The notes beneath the pieces were generated by a model that saw only the letters and a list, made by a program, of their open reading frames with translations, searched no databases and was not told the DNA's origin. The position numbers were made by a program, and so were the translations under genes. Shown piece after piece: positions 10,995 to 20,241 of a stretch of DNA of 20,241 bases; position 1 is the stretch's first letter; the number at the start of each line of letters is the position of its first letter. The stretch comes from Tubiluchus corallicola (Eukaryota; Priapulida; Priapulimorpha; Priapulimorphida; Tubiluchidae), in the NCBI GenBank assembly GCA_030141605.1, contig JAQGDQ010000036.1, forward strand, positions 932,001-952,241, in the 5' to 3' direction.

Positions 10995-11147
10995 TCAGCG
11001 AAGATGGTTGTTTGTTTGTTTTGGCTTACTGTTTAACTTGCCATCAATATCATTGTGACTGGTAGCGATCTTTTTGATGTTCTGATTTTCTTCTGGCTCA
11101 CCAGATGAAAGTTCCTCATCAGACGAACTTCGGTCGTCCTTTTGTAC
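10995..11147 (-). CDS. CERS: Ceramide synthase last coding exon: cytosolic acidic tail
   Basis: A 153-nt coding part with acceptor ATGTTAAACAG|GTACAA, phase 0, ending in TGA at 10995-10997. It encodes VQKDDRSSSDEELSSGEPEE and a further 30 polar residues. The DDRSSSDEE cluster matches the acidic Ser tail of vertebrate ceramide synthases, which casein kinase 2 phosphorylates; Ser residues here followed by D/E fit that pattern. Exon A or B can each join it in frame. Confidence 0.92.
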   Translation of the reverse strand, partial: VQKDDRSSSDEELSSGEPEENQNIKKIATSHNDIDGKLNSKPKQTNNHLR

Positions 11148-14100
11148 CTGTTTAACATGGATTAACAAAAGTTAATAATTAAGCCGAAGCAGCTAAAAAA
11201 AGATTTTCAACAATAGCGATGACTTTAACTGAGACAGCAAACTTAAGAACACAATTCATGTGCACTAAACTAGTGGCAGGTACAGTATAAACTATGACTT
11301 CCAGTGTTTGTTTGTTTTAACTGTAGGCCTACATATACCACTGCTAACCTGTATACCTAGCATACAAGTACGTAAGTTTTTACATTGACTTTAGCATCAA
11401 TTATACATTTTTACTTAATTTTATTATGTTAGCTTTCATAATTATTGCAAATTTATGGCATAAATGGTTAACTAACATTAATATGACAAAAATGCATTTG
11501 GCTAACTTTGATACAGGTCTCAGATTGTACTTTGACAAAGTCAATGGTAAGTCTTTGTCAAGACAGTGTTTAGGAAAATTGACTTTAAAACTATCATTGT
11601 ATCGTCAAAACTTTCAACTCATTGCTGTAATTATGTGCATAAAACATTCTTGTTAGAATGTTTACCTTTAAAACTCATCAAAGTGCTTATCCTACAGGAA
11701 AAGATTAAAAATTCTACATATTTATAACTGATATCACATCTTGTAACAGAGACATTTCAAAGACATTCAGTAAACATTCAAGAATCTAAGTTCACATAAC
11801 ATGGCAAATTTAATGTAAATTTCTATTTAAGAAGTTTTATCATTCATAATAAATACTACTACCTTACCTTGAATAATAAAGATACTGGCAACCTAATTCA
11901 AAAAACTCCGACTACATGGAAAAAAATAGCAAGTTTCCAAACTGTATTGAAAAATTCATATAAACTTTTGGTTTTCTGTTTTGCATTTGGTCAAAATATT
12001 TGACTAAGGATGCAACAACACTATTTGGAATTTTTTCATAGCTAAGCGTCTACATAAGAACAACATTTAGATTATTCCTATTTTCTACTTTTCCTTATAT
12101 AATTCTACATACTATCTATTTTTCATTTACTACACAATTTTTAGTTCAGCACAACATGCAAACAGACAATGAAGCTTTCAAAGAACCCAAGTGTAATCTT
12201 TTTACATTTTCATAAATATAGATAGCAGTCTGAAAAAATGTGTTAAAAACAACAGGTTGACACTGATATAAATTTTATGCAAAACTGCAAAGAAAAAAGG
12301 CAATTAAAGTTGGTAGCACTTACAGAGAAAGGGCTCTTATTTTTGAAGTCATCGCAAATCATTAAATGTACACAAGTAAAACTGATAAAAAATAATGTTC
12401 ACTTATATAGTCCTTTTCATCGAATTTCGAAATTTTCATAAAAACTCCTGAGAACTCTGAAAGCTTCGTACAATACATAAATACGCCGCAGATTCATGAA
12501 GAGTTTGCTGATAGATTCACACTGGGTTCTAACAAGTGTTTTCTTTATAGCAAATAGGCAAAGGATTAGACAAAGGGAGTGATACCAATTGCCAATACAC
12601 CTACAAACGTTTTCTTCTCTATTCTGTTGAATGTTACAGCCTGATAGTAAAATTTACGTAATTGATGGTAATCAATAATTTAGGTTACACGTTTTTTACT
12701 TATGCTATTCAAGTTGATTGCTTTAGCACAGAACTAAAGCCAGGCTATTTTGAATAGACTAATTTTCAAAAATTATATTTTTGTATATTTATGAATCACA
12801 AGTGGCATTGTATGCAGTGCTAGAGCATACCAAACAGGTTGCATGTCAAGCAGAATTATTGTGACCAAGCATTGATCCCGGCCCTAAACTTTTCTTTCAC
12901 TGGTTTCTTGCTATTTTTTGGGGGTGACCAGGTCAAAATTGACCCTACTAATACGAATTAACACTCGCCAATCAAAGAAAACAGCTAGCATTGTATATTT
13001 AAGGTTTAAAATATTATCAGGCTGGCATTCAACAAGTAAATTAATTAATTAAAGTAATTAGACACATTTTATGACACAATAAAATGTACAGTTAAAAGTA
13101 TACTCATGCATTGTGCTGCTACAACCGAGAGGCTACCTGTATTACTGCCAGAAGTACTTTAGAACCATGCTTTTTTGATAGACATCCGTTGAAAGAAAAC
13201 TGATCAATAACTGCTGCTGAGAAGAAATAGGCATACATTGACGGAAAGGCAAAATAAAATGATTTGTACGATAGACGCAACACGACAAAAATATCCCACG
13301 ATACACGAAGTAATGCGAGCATCAGTGACCACTATTTTCATGAAGCAGATTCATGCAGAAATAATAATAAATTTAGCCAGATGTGGAGCGATGTAATGAT
13401 AAATGCGTAACTTCTGTGGAAAGTGAAAACAAGGCGAGGCAGTGTAACAGGGTAGCAGCACAATACATGCATGAAGCTCATAATTTCATTAGCCTCAATT
13501 AGTTAGCATCTAAAAACAACCAGTCTACTGGCACAAAATTAAACTCTATGTCAAGGTCAATTTATGCAGAAATACTCTGTTTACGCCAAAAGCGCATTTT
13601 TAGCTTGTTATATATAAAAGTTGCAATGGCAAATGTTGAGGAAGTTCTGCGGAAGGACAGCTAAGGGAAAAAGAAACAGCACAAACTGCAAGCACAAGAC
13701 AGCATTGACATCTACCAGCTAAAACTCAAAACAAATGCAGTATCATTTTGCTTTGCTATTCTGTACCATATTAAAGGAACAGCAGTCGATCACACCACCA
13801 CAGTACTGCCAACACCACAGTAAGAGTCAGTGTTCTTATTTGAACCTGCCCTAGTGTAAACATGCTGAAAAAAGCTGCATTCTTCACCAAGTAAAACATT
13901 CCCTTAGCATTTGTCTCACGTCAAAGTTGTTCAAAAGGGTCTTACGATCATTTTATAAATTACATTTAAGAACATTCAAAAAATAGTTTTCTATAGAAAA
14001 TGCACAGATCATCTTTGCACTGGCATTTGAAATATAAAGTACTGCCTAGTTTTGCATAACAATTTCTGATTGTGGTACTGACAGTAAGGTGTGATGTTAC

Positions 14101-17100
14101 ACTCAATCTACCTTACATACCTGACCGGCTACGGTTGCAACATAAGCTATTTTGCATATCATATAGAACCATACTAAGTGGAGTATTTGCAGGAGAAACA
14201 GGAGAGCGAGGAAAAGCATTCGTGATTTGAATTCTCCAATGATGACATGAGCTTCAAACATGACTGTGCGTAATATCCTGTAGGGAATGGAGGCAAAATT
14301 TATGAGTAATTAGGAAAGATCGGCATACTGTAAAGACTTATGCAGTAAGCATTTCCTGAAGTCATGGATGTTTTTCTAAAAGCAAACAAGCTGAGCACAA
14401 GCTAGGAATCACATGATAGCACAAGTTTTCTGAAGGAGAATACAAAGACAGTGCAAGGTAGAAGTCAGGAAAAATAGTTTAGTTTAGCAAAATAAGTGCA
14501 AACAAAACAAATTAATTGCATAACTTCATCGTGATATTTAACAACATGTCATAAGGCATTAGTATAAGCGCAATTAAAAATTTATGCAGATGAGTTATTA
14601 TGAGGCATGCATAATTATTATGTGCAAGAGAAGACATGTGACATTTAGCCTTATAGTAAATTAAGCTTTATTGTAAACTAAAGCAAAAAATGAGTCCGTT
14701 AATCATGTTCTTGTTGCACTGGTAATATAAAATCTATGCTCATTCAAACAAAGTATTGATCAAGCTTTCACCCTAACAACCCAGTATCAAGGACAATGCC
14801 ATGTAACTATACTGTACAGAACAACTTAGTGTGTGGGTGCACCATCCAATATTTAAGCACATGTACCAGTGAATGGATAAATATTGATCCCAGCACAAAG
14901 CCCACACTGAAAGCTACAAAATGGAAAAGTGTTCTAAAAGCACATAATTACGTTTTTATTATATTTGTTCATGTGAACTATACAGCGTAAAGTATTAGCT
15001 AAATAGCTGCATTATATTCTAATAGCAAAAATTATATGAAAAATAAGTATTTAAGTGAAAAAGTATTGTATGTCATGAGAAACAAAAAATATTGAGGCCA
15101 TTATAAATCGAGTAATTTTATTATCCCTCTATTAAACTGGTGTATTTCAAATCCTTGCCTTGGAAACAAACTGTTCCACTAGCTGTCACACTTTTTAGCT
15201 ACAGCAAGTTAAATTGCATTGTAACACCAGCCTTATGAAGTATTAGCTTGTGCAGCAAATAAACTGAAATAACACATTGCATTTTAAAAAATGGCATGCA
15301 AAGATACTGTACTAATACACACATAACAGTTAAATAAATGGACAAATACACATTGACAAATGGTTGTAACAGCAGTAGATAATGCGGACATGATCAGCAG
15401 ATTTATCTTGAAATCATCTGTTCTCCAAGATGCAGTAGCCAGCACGGTGGTTGGCGGCACGGTACATGATAAACAGTACCTTCTCCAGAGGCCTACCTTT
15501 CCAAATCGAACTGCCTTAACAGCTATCGCCATAATCATTACGAACCAGATGATATGCAATATTTGAAGGACAACCAGCAGGGCATTGTAGACAATATAAG
15601 CCGAGAATACAGACATGTTGAGCAACACGTGTGCAACGGTCAATGCAAAATATAGAACCCTACAGAAATATTAAATAGCATATCACATATATGCACCATA
15701 TGGCAGTAGTTACTAACGTATTACATGAAAACTCTCAAATGTTACACCAGACCACAGTTTCAACATTTACAATAAAAAACGATGTGTAGTTATTATTCAC
15801 AATTTGAGTTTATGCATTTCCAAAAGTCACATGCAAATTAAGTAAAGTGACTGTCAGTCACTGGCAAGTGGAGAATTATTAGTTACATGATATTTAAAGT
15901 AATATTATAAAACTTACGGAAGAAAAACATGTTATCCCATTTCATTACACAGAACACGTGCACTATTAGCAAAAATTAGCATCTAGCAGTGACAACCAAA
16001 AAGCATGCAGTAATCTTAAGACAGTGAAATAAGGTTGGAATGAAGGAAAACATTCAAGATAACAACGAATAATAATAAAAAGCTAAAGAAAACAATGACA
16101 TGCCACATTACACCATTTTTTAAATTTGCCCAAAAAACAAATTGCTTGCATTTTTTTGCAGTTTTTTACCAATTTTCGCTAGGAAATGAAAAACTAAAGA
16201 CATAGATAACGCGAATATGTTCATAAAATCTGCAAACATGACTTGAAGCCCAATTACCAAACAATTAGCACAATCATTTGAACTTCAGGAAAAACTAAAC
16301 ACATCAGCCGTAAAATACATAAATAAATAAAACCATAAACAAATATTTACATTAAACTTTACTGTGCATTACCATGACCCAGGTCGTGCATTGGTACAAT
16401 TATCTATTAAAACATTAATGACAATATAAAATTAATAACAGGCAATGACAAATATAACAAATTACTTAACTCTATACCATTTTTCAAGCAAAAAGATGTA
16501 GTTAATTAAAAATTAATGACTGTCGTAAAAACAAAAAATCAATTTAAAAAATTTGAAAATTTTTTAGTTTACTGATACAGTTATTATTGCAGAATATTAA
16601 TTTACGTTTTAAAGAATCAGAAGGTCCCAGATGTAATTTAATTTTATAATTTAAATTATTAGCAATAAAAATTGGTAATGCATATTGCTATATAAATAAA
16701 AAATTTTACCTTACAGGGAAGATGACTAATCGAGTGATGAACCATACAACCGTGAAAATGATAAACATTAGATCACACAGTTTGTCCAAACGACAATATT
16801 TGGCCATTTTTGCAGCCTAAAAAGGAAAACAATATTAGCACATACTTTATCTACTAGTAGACCTATACTGTGCAAAAATAAGAAAGGAGTTGCATTGTAT
16901 AGGCTGTTATCAATGCAGTAAGAAAGAACCTAATCGGTGCAGAAGTGCCAGAGTACCAGTTTTTGAGTTTTCTGAATAATTTTGCCTAAAAAAGACCAAA
17001 TCTATATTTCTAGTAACCCAGCCGAATCTGGATGCAATAAACTCATTATTTGGTGAATTATTTATTAGTTTGTATTCTTTTAAACCTATCAAGGTTACAA

Positions 17101-20022
17101 AGAAAGTTTACTTTTGGAACTGCATAAATTAAACGTTGTGATAAATAAATATCACTTTCTAGCTTTATATTAATTCTAAGTCACATTATTGTTAATAGTT
17201 CAATAAATATTTTGATGTGGTTTAGCTTTTTATTTGGTATAAAGCCCCAGTAGGAAAGAAAAATGAAGACAGCATTGAAGAAACAATACTTGGAAAACTA
17301 CACAGTTTTTTGTTATTATCTGTGCTAAGCGGTTGACTGATTCAAAGTCAAACTAAACCTTCATTTAAATATAAGCTCTTACAACGTATTATGTTACAAT
17401 GAAAACCAAACTGAAATAATTTTACCATAACTTACTGCTAAATTTGTTTTGTTTAATTTTTTGTCCTTCGTTGTTTATGGTAATAAATTTGAACACCTGC
17501 CATTTTTTCATTAAGCGAGACGAATGACGTAATCTGTCCACTACGGAGTGAATTTTTTTACACGTGAGTACAACTTAATAACCTTCGGTTGCCATGCATT
17601 TGCATAAAGAATGCGATAAATGTTGTGTATTTTATGGCTTCTTTGCTGTTACTGTCAAGCGGATATATAGTCTAAACACTGTTTCACTACATTCATGAAC
17701 TTCTGGCTGTTCTGCTGACGTCCACTTTCTTGGGCATCGCGAGCTTTTATAGCCTCTGCACAAATCTTTGGATGTTTGTAACTGAAGTGCTGAAATAGAT
17801 TTTTTATTGAACTCATACTACACTGACTTCTTTCTGATACTGTCTGCAGATGGGTGTGTTGGTAAACGTCTTTCCAGTAACCAGACTTGTTTTAAATGGA
17901 AGTAATTCCAAATACAGATTTTAGCACCAGACTTTCTAACAGTAATGAAATCAAATTCCACTAGCTCTTTTTTGCAAAATAGTGTGCAGAATACTCAAAA
18001 CTTCATCAATGTAGTATGAACACTTGATATTAACTAGGTAGTGACACAATACACGTAGCTTTCTTGCACCCATTATGCATGGTAGGTTGGTTGTTTCTAT
18101 ACAGAACAATTGTTAGGTGATACATTGGTAATTATAATGATCAATTCTATAATACACTAATGAAACTTGAAATTTATTTTCAAACTGCACAAGTGATTTG
18201 GAAATCTTGGTAAAGCTTAGATTATTCAGTAGCGACGCCCCACCCGTAATGCAGTAGTCTTACCTCATCATACTGCAGGGGCTGCAGAAACAATCAGTTA
18301 TTAATGTACAATCGAGGAGTGGAGTAAAGGCTATTGAAACAGATTTAAATGCATCACGTATTGAAATTTTAGGACTCAGATAAAGAACTGCGACAAATGG
18401 AAACTAAACCTGTGCGCAATTTTAAATACCGTAATTATATTTTTTCACAATGTACATATTTACTATTTACCAGCTATCCTAACATAGCTCCACCTGTGCC
18501 AGACCCAAGTACAAACGCAGTCAACAATTTTGCTTCCCCAAGGCATCCATATTTTGAAGGTGATAAATGACTTATTTCACACTAACAGTGATTAGACTTT
18601 TGGTTAACTATAGAAGCTTTGTGTGCAGATTACGTAATTCTCGCGCACTTGTCAAAGTGGTGAAACAAGGAGGACTTCACGACAATATACACATTCTACA
18701 TGTACACGTTCTAAATCAGAGAGAAAATCGTAACTTGTTTCATTTATGATATTGTTTTATATTAAATTAACTATAAATTCTTTGTGTAATCATAATAACA
18801 TGTCAAAAAAATCTCATTGTCTGTTGGGGTTGTATAGGCCTTCAAATGTATTACTTGTATCACTTACAGAGTCAAGACACTAAACACTTTTAGCTTGCTA
18901 ACTATTGTTTAGACTGATATCAGCAAACCTAAAGAGTGATGATGGCTATCTGCCAATGAGATTTATACTTATGACCTTTTCAGTACAAAAATGTCAGAGC
19001 AAAATGTTATGCAACTGACCTCCATCCAGTAATCAACAGCATCGTGTATAACAAGCACCAACGTTCCAACTCTTATCATATTGCCAGACCACGAGAACCC
19101 CAATAATAATAATGTACATATATGATGAACAAACATTTGCCAGAAATCCTATAAAAAAAGTAAATATTTTTAACATACAACTGCAAGACACATTTAAAAA
19201 ACACATCCATCTATTAAATATATATATATATATATATATACTGTTACTGCTGTAGGTGGTAAAATTAATGCATTCTAGGAAAGTAAAGGAATATGGCATG
19301 AAAGCCCCGCACAAGAGTTTCCTACTACAACTACTATTAATAATAATTATACTACTATTGGCTCCTTTCAGCAGCATGCAGGCTTAATTTGATGGTGTTC
19401 ATACCGATTATAAAACCACAAAACACCAGATAATATTAGTAGTTAGTAGTGGCAGCACATGTGTTAAGGCATATTGATCTGCGCGCTGAAGTTAGTTTGG
19501 CACCCTAGGTCCTGGGAATTCAGTAAGAATACTCACTTTTCTTTTCACATCCAAGAACTGGGAGAATGTCAACGAAAGATAAAAACCCATTTCAATCATG
19601 TAGTACCAATAAACTTCACTAGATAATGGCTGAAATGGAAAATCTAGCCAACAGTACGTTGTATCCCAAAACCAAGGTTTCTGCAAAAAAAATCACATAA
19701 ACCAAGGTTACTTTGTGTATGACTGTGTAATACAATTTAAAATTTTACACATTGCATCAGTTACAGTAATTAATCCGTATTTTTTACCTACAGCTCTATT
19801 CAGCCACAAATTTCACTGGATGTAATTTATATGCCATAAGCATAGTAAAACAAAAATTAAACAAAGCAAGCAGTATATTCAGAATCTGTAAAATCATCAT
19901 ATTTGTGTGTATAATGACTACTTAAAGAAACTGATATTAAAAGAAAAAAATTATGGATACTTACATCCCATAATATGGCAAGTCCATATATAAAAGCTGA
20001 TAGGTAGTACGAAAATTTCCAA
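10995..20022 (-). CDS. CERS: Ceramide synthase, TLC domain (partial, 5' end beyond the window)
   Basis: Ceramide synthases are multi-pass ER enzymes that join a fatty acyl-CoA to a sphingoid base. The visible exons, in transcript order, are 20022-19965, 19680-19537, 19148-19020, 16816-16710, then either 15659-15497 or 14277-14121, and finally 11147-10995. They join in frame to about 250 residues. They show the family's WLDFPFQPLSSEVYWYY stretch, FSQFLDVKRKDF, the catalytic HH in MFVHHICT, and the Lag1 motif HDAVD. They end in the hallmark acidic Ser-rich tail GKVQKDDRSSSDEE, like the C-terminus of CERS5/6. The N-terminal helix and any homeobox-like domain lie upstream of 20022 and cannot be judged. 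The odd features are two alternative copies of the penultimate coding exon and a probable 18-nt microexon. The enzyme family is certain; the paralogue class is not. Confidence 0.93.
11148..14120 (-). other. Ceramide synthase intron between exon B and the last exon
   Basis: A 3-kb AT-rich intron. I looked for a third copy of the A/B exon (an LQILH..W pattern before a donor) and did not see one. It contains three alternating TGACC/GGTCA half-sites at 12925-12944. Open frames at 11426-11656 (+) and 13119-13322 (-) show no family resemblance. Confidence 0.6.
12925..12944. promoter_or_regulatory. Cluster of nuclear-receptor-like half-sites
   Basis: TGACC (12925-12929), GGTCA (12931-12935) and TTGACC (12939-12944) alternate in orientation within 20 bp. 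AGGTCA/TGACCT-type half-sites bind nuclear receptors, but such short words also arise by chance. Confidence 0.2.
14121..14277 (-). CDS. CERS: Ceramide synthase alternative exon B (homologous copy of exon A)
   Basis: A 157-nt exon with acceptor CCATTCCCTACAG|GATA and donor GGTCAG|GTATGT. One base completes the same Arg codon, then 52 residues run from ILRTVMFEAHVIIGEF through LALLFLLQILHLVWFYMI to IAYVATVAGQ, ending in phase 0. By hand alignment roughly 20 of 52 residues match exon A, most strongly ALL..LQILH..WF.MI. The loop is quite different, and its FEAHVIIG resembles the FESWEIxG loop of vertebrate CERS5/6. It is fully open with good splice sites, so it is unlikely to be a dead copy. Confidence 0.88.
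14278..15496 (-). other. Ceramide synthase intron between alternative exons A and B
   Basis: 1.2 kb, AT-rich, with no other exon-like stretch that I can support. It is long enough that the two exons are not kept apart by steric crowding; frame incompatibility is the visible constraint. Confidence 0.7.
15497..15659 (-). CDS. CERS: Ceramide synthase alternative exon A (last membrane helix and specificity loop)
   Basis: A 163-nt exon with acceptor ATATTTCTGTAG|GGTT and donor GGAAAG|GTAGGC. One base completes the Arg codon, then 54 residues run from VLYFALTVAHVLLNMSV through NALLVVLQILHIIWFVMI to AVKAVRFGK, ending in phase 0. It spans the end of one helix, the loop and the final helix of the TLC domain. 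It is homologous to exon B 1.2 kb downstream; the opening R-VLY recalls CERS1-type sequence. Confidence 0.9.
15660..16709 (-). other. Ceramide synthase intron between exons d and A
   Basis: An AT-rich intron of about 1 kb with no coding signal. It contains a 17-bp quasi-palindrome, AGTGACTG-T-CAGTCACT, at 15846-15862. Confidence 0.7.
16710..16816 (-). CDS. CERS: Ceramide synthase exon d
   Basis: A 107-nt exon with acceptor CCTTTTTAG|GCTGC and donor GTAAG|GTAAAA. It encodes AAKMAKYCRLDKLCDLMFII followed by FTVVWFITRLVIFPV and two bases of a split Arg codon. AAKxxKY...LCDxxF and ITRLxIFP are family motifs. The split codon sets the phase that both downstream alternative exons share. Confidence 0.92.
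17657..17979 (-). pseudogene. Decayed BED zinc-finger fragment of a hAT-like transposase
   Basis: On the - strand one frame reads FDFITVRKSGAKICIWNYF up to about 17893. After a frameshift a second frame reads GYWKDVYQHTHLQTV from about 17880, then SIKNLFQHFSYKHPKICAEA, to a stop at 17657. The leading aromatic WNYF, the NLFQH-x4-H ending and the following HPK..AEA are the layout of BED fingers found in hAT and related transposases. The first zinc-binding cysteine pair has been lost and the frame is broken, so this is a relic. It lies in the 2.2-kb ceramide synthase intron, in the same orientation as the gene. No terminal repeats or catalytic domain were found. Confidence 0.5.
18264..18281 (-). 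CDS. CERS: Candidate 18-nt in-frame microexon (PLQYDE)
   Basis: On the - strand a pyrimidine-rich acceptor, GATTGTTTCTGCAG, is followed by 18 nt and a strong donor, GATGAG|GTAAGA. Exons c and d are both phase 0 at this junction, so the insert would add PLQYDE between DYWME and AAKMAKY without a frame change. A second CAG inside it (acceptor CCCCTGCAG|TATGAT) would give a 9-nt version adding only YDE. The vertebrate enzymes I know have no insert here. Transcript evidence is lacking. Confidence 0.5.
19020..19148 (-). CDS. CERS: Ceramide synthase exon c: catalytic HH and HD..D
   Basis: A 129-nt exon, phase 0 at both ends (acceptor TTTTTTTATAG|GATTT, donor TGGAG|GTCAGT). It encodes DFWQMFVHHICTLLLLGFSW, then SGNMIRVGTLVLVIHDAVDY and WME. 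Both histidines and the HD..D motif needed for activity in the family are present, so the enzyme looks catalytically competent. Confidence 0.93.
19149..19536 (-). other. Ceramide synthase intron with (AT)n run
   Basis: A short intron containing an AT dinucleotide run at 19218-19240 and no exon signal. Confidence 0.8.
19537..19680 (-). CDS. CERS: Ceramide synthase exon b
   Basis: A 144-nt exon, phase 0 at both ends (acceptor TTTTTTGCAG|AAACC, donor AGAAAA|GTGAGT). It encodes 48 residues from KPWFWDTTYC to SQFLDVKRK, among the most conserved ceramide synthase sequence. It covers a lumenal/cytosolic loop and a membrane helix ahead of the catalytic HH. Confidence 0.92.
19965..20022 (-). CDS. CERS: Ceramide synthase exon a
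   Basis: A 58-nt exon with acceptor TTTTTGCAG|TTGG and donor GGGAT|GTAAGT. It starts with the last base of a split codon and encodes WKFSYYLSAFIYGLAILWD, part of a membrane helix at the start of the TLC domain. It ends in phase 0. Confidence 0.85.
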
Positions 20023-20241
20023 CTGCAAAAATTAGAAAGAATGACAGCCATTCACATAAAAAACAAAATAAAACCAAAACAATATGTACAAAACATTAAA
20101 CGTGCTTTCCATAAACCGCAACCTAAAATATCATTGTATCAGGGGAGTAGCTCACTGCTGAGTAGTTAGTGTACATGACTGACTATAATAGTTAAGTAGG
20201 TGGGTTAGGCATCGAGTTTGGTTAACACTTAGAAGCTATGC

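Larger units (their letters stand above)
16817..19019 (-). other. Ceramide synthase intron between exons c and d
   Basis: A 2.2-kb intron holding the candidate 18-nt microexon (18264-18281) and the BED zinc-finger relic (about 17657-17979). The rest is AT-rich with no coding signal I can support. Confidence 0.7.

Noticed and set aside
11868-11884. 17-nt candidate microexon on the - strand with donor CAAG|GTAAGG
   Set aside because: The acceptor side has almost no pyrimidine tract, and 17 nt would shift the frame between two phase-0 junctions.
13119-13322. 67-codon - strand frame in the ceramide synthase intron, considered as a third alternative exon
   Set aside because: It lacks the LQILH..W pattern of exons A and B and shows no suitable acceptor and donor pair of matching phase.
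15360-15566. Open frame of 68 codons on the + strand
   Set aside because: It is the antisense of ceramide synthase exon A, whose splice sites and homology are clear.
19033-19377. 114-codon - strand frame reading across exon c and its upstream intron
   Set aside because: It is in a different frame from the catalytic HH/HD..D reading, and most of it is intron including an (AT)n run.

Overview
This window looks like nuclear DNA from an invertebrate animal. The genes are split by GT-AG introns, the sequence is AT-rich, and it carries long (TC)n, (TA)n(TG)n and (TAA)n microsatellites. Both recognisable genes are animal families: a secreted Dickkopf protein and a TLC-domain ceramide synthase. Nothing in the sequence fixes the phylum; a marine invertebrate is my guess.

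Layout: 1-4150 is non-coding, with a GC-richer block of unknown origin (about 430-680), a perfect hairpin (840-873) and the three long microsatellites. 4221-6827 on the + strand is a complete four-exon Dickkopf gene of 220 residues, closest by eye to the Dkk3 type. 6828-7640 holds the Dickkopf 3' end and a short piece resembling a piggyBac transposase. From 20022 down to 10995 on the - strand runs the 3' part of a ceramide synthase gene. Its 5' exons lie beyond the right edge, and its AT-rich 3' UTR probably extends towards 7645-7698, where three 18-bp repeats carry tandem AATAAA signals. The two genes therefore converge.

The main discovery is in the ceramide synthase. Two homologous exons, 15497-15659 and 14121-14277, both start in phase 1 and end in phase 0, and both encode the segment from the end of one membrane helix through the last one. 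Including both would shift the frame and soon hit a stop, so they look mutually exclusive. The segment they exchange contains the loop between the last two membrane helices, which in mammalian ceramide synthases sets fatty acyl-CoA chain length. One gene may thus make two enzymes with different acyl preference. A likely in-frame 18-nt microexon (18264-18281), with a second acceptor that would give 9 nt, adds another switch just after the HD..D active-site motif.

The large ceramide synthase intron also contains a decayed BED zinc-finger relic of the hAT-transposase kind (about 17657-17979, - strand). The Dickkopf N-terminal domain lacks two of the ten usual cysteines, and a furin-like RQKR site sits in its C-terminal domain.
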